The translations under genes and the position numbers were made by a program. This document shows positions 25,456-38,300 of a DNA stretch of 64,000 nt, in pieces. Source of the stretch: Adineta steineri (taxonomy: Eukaryota > Rotifera > Eurotatoria > Adinetida > Adinetidae); assembly GCA_905250115.1 (NCBI GenBank), contig CAJNOI010000047.1, positions 185,365 through 249,364 on the forward strand, written 5' to 3'. Every line of letters begins with the position of its first letter. Within the stretch, counting starts at the first letter, position 1. The notes under the pieces were generated by a model. The model made no database searches. It saw nothing but the letters and a program-made list of their open reading frames with translations, and had not been told where the DNA came from.

Positions 25456-27200
25456 ACAATTTATTTTTTATTTTTTTTTGTTTTGCTCATGTATGATCAT
25501 GTTAAAATGCAAAAACGAACAGACATATAAAAAAAATAACATCAGAAAATAAAATAACAAAACAAGAATAAAGAAAAAGATTAAATATATATATATGACC
25601 GTATAATGTCAATCTATGTTGATTTTAAAAGCAATAGTTTTTCATATCATCGAGTAGATATAAATATATTTATGTATTAGATGATGAGAACCTTGATTTA
25701 TAGAACAGGTAGGTTTAGATTTCTTTTTCAAAAGGAATAAGGTGTGTAGAGTTTTGACTAGGATTAAGAGTTCAAGGATTTGCTAGATAAATATTTTTAA
25801 GAAACAATGAATAACTATTTATGCTGAAAAGGAACGCAATCGATATAAAAAAAACGCACTGGTGGTGATAGTAGATCATGATTTATTGTAAGTATTTTTT
25901 TTATATTTATAAGAATAAGTTATCGAGATCGCAAGTATTGAGAATGAATAGTGAAGATTTTTATTTATCTTAAGAATAATTGAAAATAGAGTTTTAGTTG
26001 CTATCTTATTTCATTCTGATGAATCGATATGTATGTCATGGCTAAAATTAGAATTTTAAATTTATTGAATCATATAAGTTTTGGCATAGAAAAAATCACC
26101 TTTTTTTGTAGATACTTCAGAAGTTTATTGGATTAAATCTGCACTTGAATACTTGAAAATAAATGAATATTTTGATAATCTGTTTCTATAAATTGTTTTA
26201 CTCAGAGCAGTCCACACTAATATGATAGAAACAAAATAGTTTTCATAAAATATTTTATCCTAATCATGCAAAAAATCATTCAATGTTAATCTTAGATCAT
26301 ATTCTTGTTACTGCTTCCATTTTTAATTTTATAGTTCATCTAGGAAAATTCAAAATCTGATCGTAATGTTCATATGTACATAACACAGCTGTTCTGTTTG
26401 ATATTTGCTAATAAATCCGAAAGAATTTGATGAGTTCTTAAAACTACATCAGTATTTTTCAAATTAAAATGAAAAGTAGAACATAGATGACTCGTATAAG
26501 CCGTTTTACGTATGTCATTTGAATTTAATATTCATTATTCGAAATACCACATCGTTTGAGAAACAAATGAGTTATACTATGCATATTATTTTGACCTGAA
26601 AACTTAATAAATTCAACCTTTAACTAATCTTAAACTTTATACATTGAGCCATCTCACCTTTGAAATAACAACTGACATCATAGTTAATAAATAGAATTAA
26701 TACGTATTGTTTGAGAAATAAAATGGATTAATCGTACGGATACATCATGAGAAAGATATCCATCTGGTAAGTTATCATATTTATTGATTTCACTCACCTA
26801 TTTTTATAAATAATAAAACAAGTTCTGAAAGCATTTCATGCTGTTAAAGGTAATAAATATTGCATCATAGAAAATAAAACAATAAGAATACATCTAGATT
26901 TCTCTTATTATCACTTGATAATCAAAATTAGATTTATACTAGTTATAAATGCCTGGACGACCTCAAATAATAAAAAATAGCGTTACTCTCTCTTTCGTAT
27001 TCAAGGCTAAGATCTAAAATGTTAGCTGCATATTTGAAAACAATAAATTGTAAGAATCCATGAAGACACATTTTTCTCATATGACATTTTCACAAAAAAA
27101 TAAGTCCATAAAAAAACAAGGGCGAATTGTAAAATTAAGAAGATATATGATTTATGGTTTTATATAGATTGTTTTAATATATTTCGATTTCTTTAGAACA
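25456..27200. other. Intergenic region, no gene seen
   Basis: 1.7 kb of AT-rich sequence without a supported frame. A pyrimidine stretch ending CTTTAG at 27191-27196, five bases before the next ATG, looks like a splice acceptor. Confidence 0.5.
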
Positions 27201-30200
27201 ATGACTCGACTCAATTCTGTAAGTAATAAAAAACAAAGTTCTGTAGAATTCTCATCAGCTGAATTGCCACCAATAACAACACATAGAAATGATGCTGAAA
27301 GAAGAAAAAGTATATTTACAGTTGAAAAATTAAATGAACGATATAATCTTAATCAAGATTTTGATGAAAGTCCAATTGATGGTACATGGAATTATATTAA
27401 AAAATATTACAAACCAACACCAGCTTTTTTTAAAAGACAACTATTTAAACGAATTCCATTTCTTGATTGGATACGACATTATAATCTAAAAGAATGGCTT
27501 GTATCGGATATCGTATCTGGATTAACTATTGGTATTGTGCATATTCCTCAAGGTAAACTAACATCATTTTTTTCTAGATATGACTAATAATATGTGAGTA
27601 GGTCTTGGATATGCTATTCTTGCTGGTCTTCCACCAGTTACAGGACTTTATGTTTCATTTTTTCCGGTTATTCTCTATGCTTTTCTTGGTTCATCACGAC
27701 ATTTAAGTATTGGTAAGATCAATTGAATTATATTCTATAGCAAAGTGTCCATGAATGATTATTTTTGTTTTATTAATAGGTACATTTGCAGTATCATCTC
27801 TGATGATTCTTGCTGCTGTTAATAGCAGAGTAGGTACACTTATTCCACCGGGTGCTATCACACCAACTACATCTAATATAACGGATGATATGAATATTAC
27901 AAATTTTGAATATACAACAGACTATCCATCGAGTTTTGGTGAAACCCTGGCATCAATGACGACAACAATGAGATCTTCTTCTAGTAGTAATACACGATAT
28001 CTAAGTAATGATCCAGCTCAAGCTCGTATTATGGTTGGTGCTGCATTAGCATTAGTTGCTGGTTTAATTCATTTAGCTATGGCTATACTACATTTTGGTT
28101 ATGTTACTGTTTATTTATCAGATTCAATTGTACAAGGTTTTACTACTGGATGTGCTATACATATAATAACAAGTCAAATACCACCATTACTTGGTATTAA
28201 AATAAAAACCGTAAATGGACAATCAAAAGTAATTAAGGTATGAAGAAAAAAAATTTTGTTATTTTCTTTTAATTAAATAAAATTGAATTTATTTATATAT
28301 TAGAGTTGGATTGAAATATTTAAAAATATAAAATATTCCAATGGGGCAACATGTATATGTAGTGCAATTAGTATTGCTCTATTTGCTGGTGTTCGTGATA
28401 ATATTAATGAACGATTCAAAGGACGAATGCCAATACCAGTTCCAATTGAATTAATTATCGTAAGATTTTTCTTTTTAAAGTTTTACTGAGTAAATATATA
28501 TTTATAGGTAGTTCTTGGTACTGGTCTTTCTGCTGCATTTGATTTTAACAAACGTTGGAATATCAGTATTGTCGGTAGTCTTCCACTTGGGTATATAAAA
28601 AGAATTTTACCTATATGAAAGAAAAATATTTTCTTTTTTGTATAGAATTCCACCTCCAGTTGCACCTCCAATGGCAGCTATAACTGATGTTATAGGCGAT
28701 GCTGTTGCAATAGCTATTGTATGTTTTGTTGTTAATATAAGTATGGCGAAATTATTTGCAACAAAATATAAATATCAAATAAGTCCAAATCAAGAACTTT
28801 TCTCATATGCAGTTGGAAATATTGTTACAGCATTTTTTAATGGTTTCCCAGCTTGTGTTGCACTGTCACGTTGTGCTGTTGTTGAAGGAACAGGTGGAAA
28901 AACACAAGTAACAAAAAATTAAATAGAATTATTTAACTTTATTTTTCCTTTTTTTGAAAGATTGTTGGAATTTTAGCATCCATCGTTGTATTAATTGTTA
29001 TTCTAGCTGTTGGTCCATTATTTCGTACATTACCGAATTCTTGTTTAGCAGCTATTATAGTAACAGCTATGAAAAATATGCTTTTACAAACGAAACAATT
29101 ACCTGTTTTATGGCGTATCAATAAACTTGAATTTTTAGCGTGGATGATAACATTTTGGGGTGTTGTTCTGCTTGATGTTGATTATGGTTTATATATTGGA
29201 GTTGTAGCTATGATTCTCTTACTAATTATTCGATCACAGAGGTATAAATAAAGAATTTGTCTCTTATATTAAGATAAATTTTTATTATTTTCAAGACCAC
29301 ATGCAACATCACTTGGTTATTTATCATCCGCTGGTGTTTATGAAGATCAAAATGCATATCCATCAGCAACTGATATACCAAATTTAAAAATTTTTCGTTT
29401 TGAAGAAAATATATACTATGCTAATGTTGATATGTTTAAAAAATTATTTATTAAACGTATTGGTTTACGTGTTGATGATCAAATAAAAGCAATGAATGAT
29501 GAAATGATGAATGTTGAACGCGAATATAAATTACAGTTAGCTAAACCGAGTAATAAATTTAAGAATATTAAACGACATTTTCGAAAAGAAAATGAAACAA
29601 TACAAAATGATGAGATCGTAATTGATGAAAATAAAATATTAGAAGAAAAAGATGAAAAAGTAAAGTAAAATTAATTTATATATACATTCGAAGATTATTT
29701 TAATAGATTGAAGAAGTTAGAAAAAAATATCGACCAAACTTTGATCATATTATTATTGATTGTTCACCTATTAATTATATGGATATAATGGGTATTAAAA
29801 CATTGATACAAGTAAGAATTTTCTAAATTTAATATTTATTAAATTATATTGTTTTGTATTTAGATTTTTAAAGATTATAAAGAAATTGGTGTAACAGTTC
29901 TACTTTGTCAAGTTCGACGTATGTTTATATATATTGTCGAGTTACTATTGTAAAATATTTATCTTTTTAGCTACTGTCTATCAACAATTGAAACGTATGA
30001 GTTATATGGATGTTGCTGGTCTTGAAAATATTCATGTTTCAATTAATGATGCTGTTATGCATGCATTAAAAACAGTATGATTTATTGACTTTTCTTTAAA
30101 TTTAATTCATTATAATAATTTTAGCGTGCAACTCGTGACTCAATTGTTTATTTACCCGGTTCTCCAATGCCTTATGTTGGTATTGAAAATGTTGGTTACA

Positions 30201-30259
30201 CACGTGCTGAAGATGATGATGAAGAAAATGATGATACAATAACAAAGAGTTATTTATAA
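27201..30259 (+). CDS. SLC26-family anion transporter (SulP/STAS)
   Basis: About a dozen exons. After a cytosolic N-terminus comes the SulP opening [22 protein letters not shown] with the signature [47 protein letters not shown] glycosylated loop ([12 protein letters not shown]) follows, then the transmembrane core ([40 protein letters not shown]). The C-terminal STAS domain ([48 protein letters not shown]) is split by a long charged insert (about 29440-29670), as usual in SLC26. These proteins exchange chloride, sulfate, bicarbonate or oxalate at the plasma membrane. The ion cannot be told from sequence. The frame ends TKSYL, not a perfect PDZ ligand. Length and order look complete. Confidence 0.94.
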
Positions 30260-31309
30260 ATTTTTATTTTTATGTGTTAGTATATATATTTTTTATATGA
30301 TTATATAAAAAGTCAATTAGATTTTACTGTTTAATTACTAATAAAATATATTATCTCAATGGTTGTTTAATGTTGCTTAGTGTAAAATGTCATCTGAAAA
30401 GACTTCTAAGATCTTTGAAGCATAGAACTACAACAGTTTTAAATCAAATGATCGAAAAACTTGATCACATTCATTCGAAACTTATTTGTCCATATTGATT
30501 AGATATTTCCAATAAAATACTGTATAAAAGGTTTCAATCATTAGTTGAGCGAGCATAATCAAATATTATCTTTATGGTTTACAATTACTATTCGGTGATT
30601 TGAGAGAGATCATCGTTGAATGAAAGAAAAGAACAGGATTTATTCTAATCAAAATCATTAGACGTGTCGTTGATATTACATAATTAACGAATACTTCATT
30701 TAAGAATATTTTGATGCGTCGATCAATTCTTTTTTTTTTTATTGAAAATATCTTCGTTGTTGTTACTCGTCCTTGAATAAAAGTATTCACTTCTTACTTA
30801 TCCCGTTTAGATGTAGGAGCAAGGAAAGAAATGCAAAATGAAATAATAGTTTAATTCAATGAAGCAAAACAGGAGAGAACAACAAGAGAAAGGTAGTAAC
30901 GTATTGAAATATTCGACAGAACGAAAAGACAGTATATCATATAAAAGAAAAAGGAAAGAATCAGGTATAAACGGGAAAAAAACATGCATACATGGAAAAG
31001 TCCAATGACGATGTCACTACATCATATTACTAATGCGAGCTTTTAGATAGGAAATATCCTAGCCGATTCAATGACTTATTTATCGATTAATGCAGCGTCA
31101 TGCAATGTGAAATGATGTGTGACAATTGTTTAACTATTTCTTGTTATCGTTTGTTTTGCTTACACATCTTATTTGCGCAACAAGTCAAAGACGTGTAACA
31201 CTATTTCCTTTCTTGCTGAAACTATTAAAGACGATCGTACATTGATACACAAGTATATAGCCGAACAAATTAATATCAAATTCATTAGATATTTTCATTT
31301 ATCTTCATA
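30260..31309. other. Intergenic region, no gene seen
   Basis: AT-rich spacer between the SLC26 gene and the ZZ-finger gene. I see no coding signal, RNA gene or repeat family in it. Confidence 0.45.
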
Positions 31310-32276
31310 ATGGCAACCAAATGTACATCATGTGGTGAACAAATTACATCATTATCTATTATGTACAAGTGTCGTCAATGTGTTGACCATTTTGTTTGCC
31401 AATTATGTGAGGAAAAGGAACATAATCGAGCAGGTCAATTATTCCATACACTTGATGAAATGAGTGTATCAGCCGCCAAATCTATGGCAAATTCTGCTAC
31501 TGCATCATCCAAAAATTGTAATGATAAACAAGAGTCAAACAAATGTGTAAGATATCCTATGAAAAGAAATAGTCGAGGTTTTTTAATCGAAAGAATTATT
31601 TATTTTTTTATTTCAGACATCTTCGAATTCATCAATATTTACTAGTGATGAATATCTTTACTCATTTCTAACTTATTGCAAGCATTGCCACAGGGTATTT
31701 AGTATCGAAAAAGAAACAGGCTTTGAATGTCAAGAATGTAAAGCCTATAACGTATGCAATCAATGTTTTCCGCTTATGAAAACCTTGCACTCTTCTGGAC
31801 ATACCTTCAAAATACTTTCAGAAAATTTACCAGCATTAACACTCAATGGCCTCTATCACTTTGGTGTCACATGTAATGGATGCTCATCTGAATGCTTCAC
31901 GGGGAAGCGCTATCAATGTCGAGAGTGTTCTCCGAGTTATGATTTATGTGAAAAGTGTTTCGACAAGAAACATACACATCACGAATTTCGATATATACAA
32001 CACTTTATGCTGTTTGCACATAACCGACAAATTCTTGCTGTTCGAACAATGAGTTTAGCAGCAAAAAATGGTGATTTAGATAGGCGCGATTCGATTACAG
32101 GTTGGACGGTGTCTGATGCTGAAAGAATCATTCCGCAAGTGACAGGAATGCTTCAAAGTTATAAAAGCGAATTTCAAGAAGAAGTGAGCAAGCTGATCCG
32201 GGATCTTCGTGGAGCACAGCAAGAATTGGATCCAGTTGAAGATTTAAAGAGAAGACATTGGTGGGCCTGTTGGTAA
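31310..32276 (+). CDS. Protein with three ZZ-type zinc fingers
   Basis: Two exons (31310-31546 and 31617-32276) join in phase to about 298 residues. Three Cys/His modules follow one another: KCTSCGEQITSLSIMYKCRQ with VCQLCEEKEH; YCKHCHRVFSIEKETGFECQ with VCNQCF and GHTF; and the best one, VTCNGCSSECFTGKRYQCRE with LCEKCFDKKHTHHEF. The last fits the ZZ consensus (CxxC, CxxC, CxxC, HxxxH); the first two are ZZ-like. The C-terminal 100 residues are helical and charged (RIIPQVTGMLQSYKSEFQEE), perhaps a coiled coil. ZZ fingers bind protein partners such as histone tails or N-degrons. No catalytic domain is seen. It could be a rotifer-specific adaptor; a named orthologue is not recognised. Confidence 0.8.
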
Positions 32277-32702
32277 CCCTAATAGCATTCTTTAAGCATG
32301 CCATTGAAAAAAACAAACAACGACGAAATCTGTGACGTTTTACTTATATTCTAATTCCGAATAGTTCATATCTTATTTCTGTTTAATAAAGCATATTCAT
32401 AACTCTGTCATTTGTTTTAATTAGATATAAAATAAGAGGGTGAGGGTGACTTTATCCATTCAAAAGACATAAATGCAAAACGGCATCAAATAATGACTAC
32501 CACGCGTTTCGATCTTGCTGATGCTATAAATACGTATAATTATATTTTGTGCTTATTGTGAAATATATTTTATTATCTAGTTTTGTTAGTGAGAAAAATG
32601 ATATAATCTTATTCCAGTCAAACAGAAAAAAATCTACCTATAAAGTGCAAAATATAATAAAACTAAAAAATTAAGAAAAAAAAAATATCACAGAAAAAAT
32701 GA

Positions 32703-34031
32703 TCAAATAAGTCCAGGAATGAAAGCGTACGGTACTGTATCACAGTAAATTGTCCAATCTTTACCATACTTAACTTTGCATCGTGCTATATCACGTGTAT
32801 AACGATGAATAATCATGCCGGTAAAAAAACAAGGATAAAAATAAGGTAAAGCACCAGGCCACTGATGACAAGATAATGCCCAACACATAGCCATACATAT
32901 ATCAGCTGTATAATGTGGTTTACGACAAAATTTCCACCATCCATCAGTTAATAATGTTGAACCACATGCAGTTTTCAAATATTTCGGATCTTTTAATGTA
33001 TTCCATGGAAGTTGTGGAAATGCATTTCTTGGTACATATGTACCACGTTGTTTCATACGAAAACGATTTTTTTGTGCTTGTGATGAATCCCATATATAAT
33101 AGGCAAAAAATAGGACAGTAAATAAAATCATAACTAATGTCATTGATGTACCTTCAACTGGTTTATGTGTTCGCAAAGAATTAACAAGAATATAATAAGC
33201 ATGAAATGCATATACAAATGGAACACCAGCTAAATTCCAATAGATTAACATCCAACCCCATTTTTCATAAAATATATCCCATGTTGTTGGAATACATTCT
33301 TCACCTTTCATACAAGCATTTATATAGAGTAATTGAGCGGTTAAAATAACCATCATGGGCCAGGAAATTGTATGAAATGCTTCATATTGTTTCAATGCAG
33401 CAGAAATAATTAAAAGAAATAATAAAAGCCATGATAAACGTACTTCAGCTAACATTTTTAAATCTACTTCTTGTCCTAAAATTTTAATACGTGGATTTAA
33501 CCAAACACCCATAAAAAAATCGTAAAGGGGTGAATGTGTCATACGACATGTTTTCTTTGTTTGAATAGCATAAAAATGAATAATTACTGATAAAATATCA
33601 GCACATATCACAGCAACACAAAGAACTGAACCAAATTGATCAGCTAATATTGTTAAACGTATTATACCAGTTAGATGAAGTATCGCAACAAGTACTAATG
33701 TTACATACCAACTAGTTAATGCATTACAATTATATGTATATTGTCGATTATTTTCTGTAGGTACTGGTAAACCTTTAATTACTAGACCAGGTAAAGTAGC
33801 AGCAAATATAAGCTGTAGAAGACAAAATCCTGTATAGAGAAAAAATGCTGACCATGTTGGTGAACATGTTTCTTTGAAATTCTGAATTAAAGTATCAAAT
33901 GATGATGGAAAATAAAGTCCGCCTGAACTATATTGAAGTGATAGAGCAAAATAAAATGGTACAAAATGTGAGAATATAATTAAACCAATGGCTCCTGGTG
34001 TACCACCAAATTCTTTTTCTTCTTTACCCAT
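32703..34031 (-). CDS. ERG4-type sterol C-24(28) reductase, intronless
   Basis: Single exon, 442 residues, about nine hydrophobic segments. Family blocks of the ERG4/ERG24 reductases are clear: GLPVPTENNRQYTYNCNALT, YDFFMGVWLNPRI, and the NADPH/sterol end DGWWKFCRKPHYTADICMAM, IIHRYTRDIARC, KYGKDWTIYC, VPYAFIPGLI. The segment CMKGEECIPTTWDIFYEKWG followed by WNLAGVPFVY is characteristic of Erg4 (delta-24(24(1)) reductase) rather than DHCR7, TM7SF2 or LBR, which lack the KGEE-TTWD block. Erg4 performs the last step of ergosterol synthesis in the ER, using NADPH. Animals normally do not have it. No intron in 1.3 kb, among intron-dense neighbours, suggests horizontal origin; that is an inference. 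The frame is complete from MGKEEKEFGGTPGA to the stop. Confidence 0.85.
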   Translation of the reverse strand: MGKEEKEFGGTPGAIGLIIFSHFVPFYFALSLQYSSGGLYFPSSFDTLIQNFKETCSPTWSAFFLYTGFCLLQLIFAATLPGLVIKGLPVPTENNRQYTYNCNALTSWYVTLVLVAILHLTGIIRLTILADQFGSVLCVAVICADILSVIIHFYAIQTKKTCRMTHSPLYDFFMGVWLNPRIKILGQEVDLKMLAEVRLSWLLLFLLIISAALKQYEAFHTISWPMMVILTAQLLYINACMKGEECIPTTWDIFYEKWGWMLIYWNLAGVPFVYAFHAYYILVNSLRTHKPVEGTSMTLVMILFTVLFFAYYIWDSSQAQKNRFRMKQRGTYVPRNAFPQLPWNTLKDPKYLKTACGSTLLTDGWWKFCRKPHYTADICMAMCWALSCHQWPGALPYFYPCFFTGMIIHRYTRDIARCKVKYGKDWTIYCDTVPYAFIPGLI

Positions 34032-35347
34032 CTTTGATGATTTTCTATATATATAAGAAATATAAATACAATGTAGAACAAAAATCGAAAGATTTATTTC
34101 AAAAGCATTTTATGATAAGTATACCACTTAATGATAAGTAGACATCACCCGATATTTGATGATAACACTAGTAAATAATGTTATCATTGTCAAGGTATTC
34201 AGAAATATTAAAGTTTTATATAAACAGAATTGTATGTTGTATGTATAAAAATGTACATATAAAAATGAATTGCATCACATATTAATATTTTCTCTCTATT
34301 ACAACTACTGTCATCTATTACCATTCAATTGGTCTATATTTTTTCGTGTGATACTCATCATAATATTTTGTTCTGTTCTCATTCATGCAATAAAAGAAAA
34401 ATTTACGTCATGAAATGACAACAATTTCTTCTATACTCTCTTTACTCATAGAATATATTTATTTAGGATAAATCATTTGATTCTCAGCTCATGTGGAAAA
34501 AAATTTTACTTCCCGAAATAATATTTCTTAAGTAGAGTTAAGATGTGGATTTTGAATAGAATTATTATCATAGTCAAATATTTTTGTTATTTTCTATGGA
34601 TTAGAAATAGTGTAAAGGACGAAAATTGAGATGATCTATAAAACAGAAGAAAAATCAGTGAATAATTAAGTAAATCTGTCATATTTTTTCTCCAATACTA
34701 CTGACACCGTATGTTTTTGTTTTTACATATAATAGACCTATCTAAAAAATTTTATATCGAATAATGTGCTTAGTGAATTGTGCATGCTTTTATATTTAGT
34801 ATGTAATAAAAAAAATCTACCTTCGTTCATCCATTACATGTACTCTAAAATCGTTTTGTACGTGAAATAAAATATTTTTGTACCTTTTTTCTATATAAAT
34901 CAACCAATCATGAAATGTCTCAATGATTTTATTCTTTTTTTTTCTTCTCAGTTCATAGTAAAGCAAAGAGAACAGTGATTTCTTTTCTATCACGAAAAAA
35001 ACAAACTCAATCAGATAAATAAGACGTAAAGGTAAACATGTCTCATAGAATTTGACATTCTTTTCTCTTACGTTCCCAATAAAAAGAAACAGAACGCCCT
35101 TGATCTAAACGTTCGACAAGAACGGCTGTTTTTGCTTCTTTTAAACATTTATTTTTTCTCTACTGATCGACAGTCGGTGTGTATAAAATATTCATTTAAT
35201 ATATGCACCTGCATAATATAGAATGTGAATATTTTTAAATTGATATCATGCTTTTTTTTCTATATAGACTAAAGACGACTATTATGCCCGACATCATATT
35301 CATTTAGCAATTATATAATCAAAATTTGAGAGAAAAACAAAGAAAAG
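34032..35347. other. Intergenic region upstream of the ABCA gene
   Basis: AT-rich, no supported gene. A T-rich tract ending TATATAG (35261-35267) precedes the ABCA start by 80 bases and looks like a splice acceptor. Confidence 0.45.
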
Positions 35348-38300
35348 ATGGGTGTTGGTCGACAAATTCGTCTAGTTCTATGGAAAAATTTTACAATTCG
35401 ACGAAGACGATGGGTAAGTTTAATAATCTTAAATTAAAGAGAAATATGATTTATTTTTTAATTAAGCCTCGTGTTATCTTCGAATTAATCTGGCCACTTT
35501 TCTTATTTCTTATTCTCATGTGGGTACGAACACGAAATCTAGTCTTTTATTATGATGCTTGTAAGTATCATCTAGAAAAAAACTGAATATAAAAATCTAA
35601 ACTATTTATTACTAAGGTCATAATGATGCAAAATATCTTGGATCAACAGGTTTCCTTCCCGCTTTCCAAACTTATATATGTCGTTGGAATAATACCTGTC
35701 ATAATTATCCAAATCCAGATAATGAATTTAATGCATTATATAATGATACAAGGTTTATATTTCTTCAGTCTTATTTATTTATTTATTTGTTTTTCTTTTT
35801 CTTTCAAGGATAATCGATATGTTTTCAAATTTTACTGATAGTCTTTCAACTGTATTAAATGACGATCAAATCATTAGCAATATAACGACACTATTAGATC
35901 AAGCAGACTCAATTAATAGTTATTTGAATATATGGAATGGTATGTCTTTTAAAAAGATAAGAATTCTTAATTAATATTTTATTTTCAAAGGTACGATTTT
36001 AACAAATAAAACATCGAATGATTTTAATCAATCAATTCCACAAACAACAATAAATATTCTATTTTCAAATCCTGTTAATTTGACAAATCTTCATCAATCA
36101 TGGTTAATGAATCGAACGGATTCATTATCAAATGTAAATGTTGCTCTTGAAATATATTTTGCATCATTACAAACAAATTATTCTTACGTAAGTTTTGCAA
36201 AAACAAACGAATAGGAATACTTACCTTTTTTTTTATTTAGGTTTATCGTTCCGAAACGAATATTAAACAATCATTTTGTACAGATGGACAATTTAATCAA
36301 ACATTTTTAATAACAAATCAAATGCAATCAACTGAATCAAAAGATTTTTTATGCAAAAATTTATCAGCAATTGATCTAAAAAACTTTTTAATTAGTGTAC
36401 AAGAACAACTTGATAATACATTTTTGGTTGTCATGGGACCAAATATAATCGGTATTTCATTTAGTGGTTTACAAGTAATAATCTTACTTAATTTTATTCT
36501 ATTTACTTATTGATTTCTTTAGATTATGCTAACAGCACAAAATATTCTTTCTCGATTAGAAGTTCTTAATGTTAGCTTTCCATTTCAAGAGATCAATAGT
36601 AGCCTTAGGTAAGAGAAGTGAGTGAGGATGTTATATTTACTTTTTTCTGATCTATTTCAGTTTAACAACATTCTGTGGTGGACGTAATGATCTTTCTACT
36701 GATTTTGATCCAAGTTCATCTCAAAACAGTCAATCAAGTAACACATCACAATCATCATCATCATCGTCATCAACTACAGAAGGAGAGGAAGTTCTTGATA
36801 TCGATTGGAATGATTTAGCAGCCAGTATATTACATTATAATGATTCTGCTATATGTCAACAATCATATTCAGCCGGTTCTGGTAATATTCAACAAATAAT
36901 TCTTGTTAATCGTACATGTCGTTGTGTGATATTTGATCAAGTATTTAATTCCTATGATTTATTAAAACAATTTGCTACTCTTATACGTCCATTACTTTAC
37001 GGAAAAATCTATTATCATCCGTCGAATATTCATTATGATAATATAATTAAACAACTCAATCAAACATTTGAATCATTAGATGAATTAATAAAATTATTTC
37101 GTCAAGTTCAAACAATGATTCAACCCACATATAAAATATTCTCAACGTTATGTCGCTTCTTACCAAATTCATCAACAATATGTCAACAAATCAAATCATA
37201 TGAAACTCCAATATCTTTATTTACAATTTTAACTGAATTTATGGCATGTTCAGATAGAGATCGTTTTATTAAAAAAGATAGTGAAGCAGATATGATACGT
37301 GATGGACAAAATAATTCCGTAACAAATACATTTCTAGCTGCAATTGAATTTCTTGATGATATATCAAATAATGATACGTTACCAAAGCATATGAAATATA
37401 AAATACGTATGATATTGGATTATGTTGATAATACATATCAAACAGCAGATCGGTAAATATAAAGAGAAAAAGAAATTTCAATAAAAATATTTTTTTATAT
37501 AGATATTTTTCATATGCACCACGATATTCAGCACCATTATCAACGAAATATCATTCATTTACATTTATTTATTTACAAAATGCTCTTGATCGTGCTATTA
37601 TTAATACACAAACAGGTTTAAATATATCATATGGAATACAAACTCAACAAATGCCGTATCCATGTTGGATTAATGATAGATTTGTTAATTCAATTCGACA
37701 AATGTTACCATTATTTATGGTATTAAGTTGGATATTTACTGTATCAATGAATGTCAAAGATATTGTTTATGAAAAAGAAAAGTTAGACTAAAAAAAATGT
37801 TTTTTTTCTAAGAAAATTTCATATGACTTATTTATTTAGACGATTAAAAGAAATAATGAGAATTATGGGTTTAAATGATTCTGTTCATTGGTTTACATGG
37901 TTTGTTCTCTGTACTGTTGTTATGTTGATAACAGCTATACTACTTGTTCTTATTTTAAAAGTAAATCAATCTTTTTATTTTTATCAGATAAGACTATTTT
38001 ATTACCACTCATGATTTGTTGATTTTACATTATTAAAATTTATATATGGAAAGAGCAAACAGAATATATTAGAATAATAATTTTTTCACGAACTACAGGG
38101 ATCAATAAGTTTAACCTCAATTTACAGAAAGATTTTCAATAAGAAATTTTCTCGGAAAATGAAATGAGTGTAGTGATTATTAATTGCTTGATCTATAAAA
38201 AGTTGTTGACGTCATCGAAAGATGAATGTCAAAACGATCGTGCTCTCGATCGGAAAATATTTTGATTTTTCTATATTTAAATCAAATCAAATGATATCGT

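Noticed and set aside
32703-34031. DHCR7, TM7SF2 or lamin B receptor as identity
   Set aside because: The KGEE...TTWD...EKWG segment and the GLPVP...YNCNALT opening fit Erg4; DHCR7 has a different segment there and LBR has an N-terminal Tudor domain that is absent.
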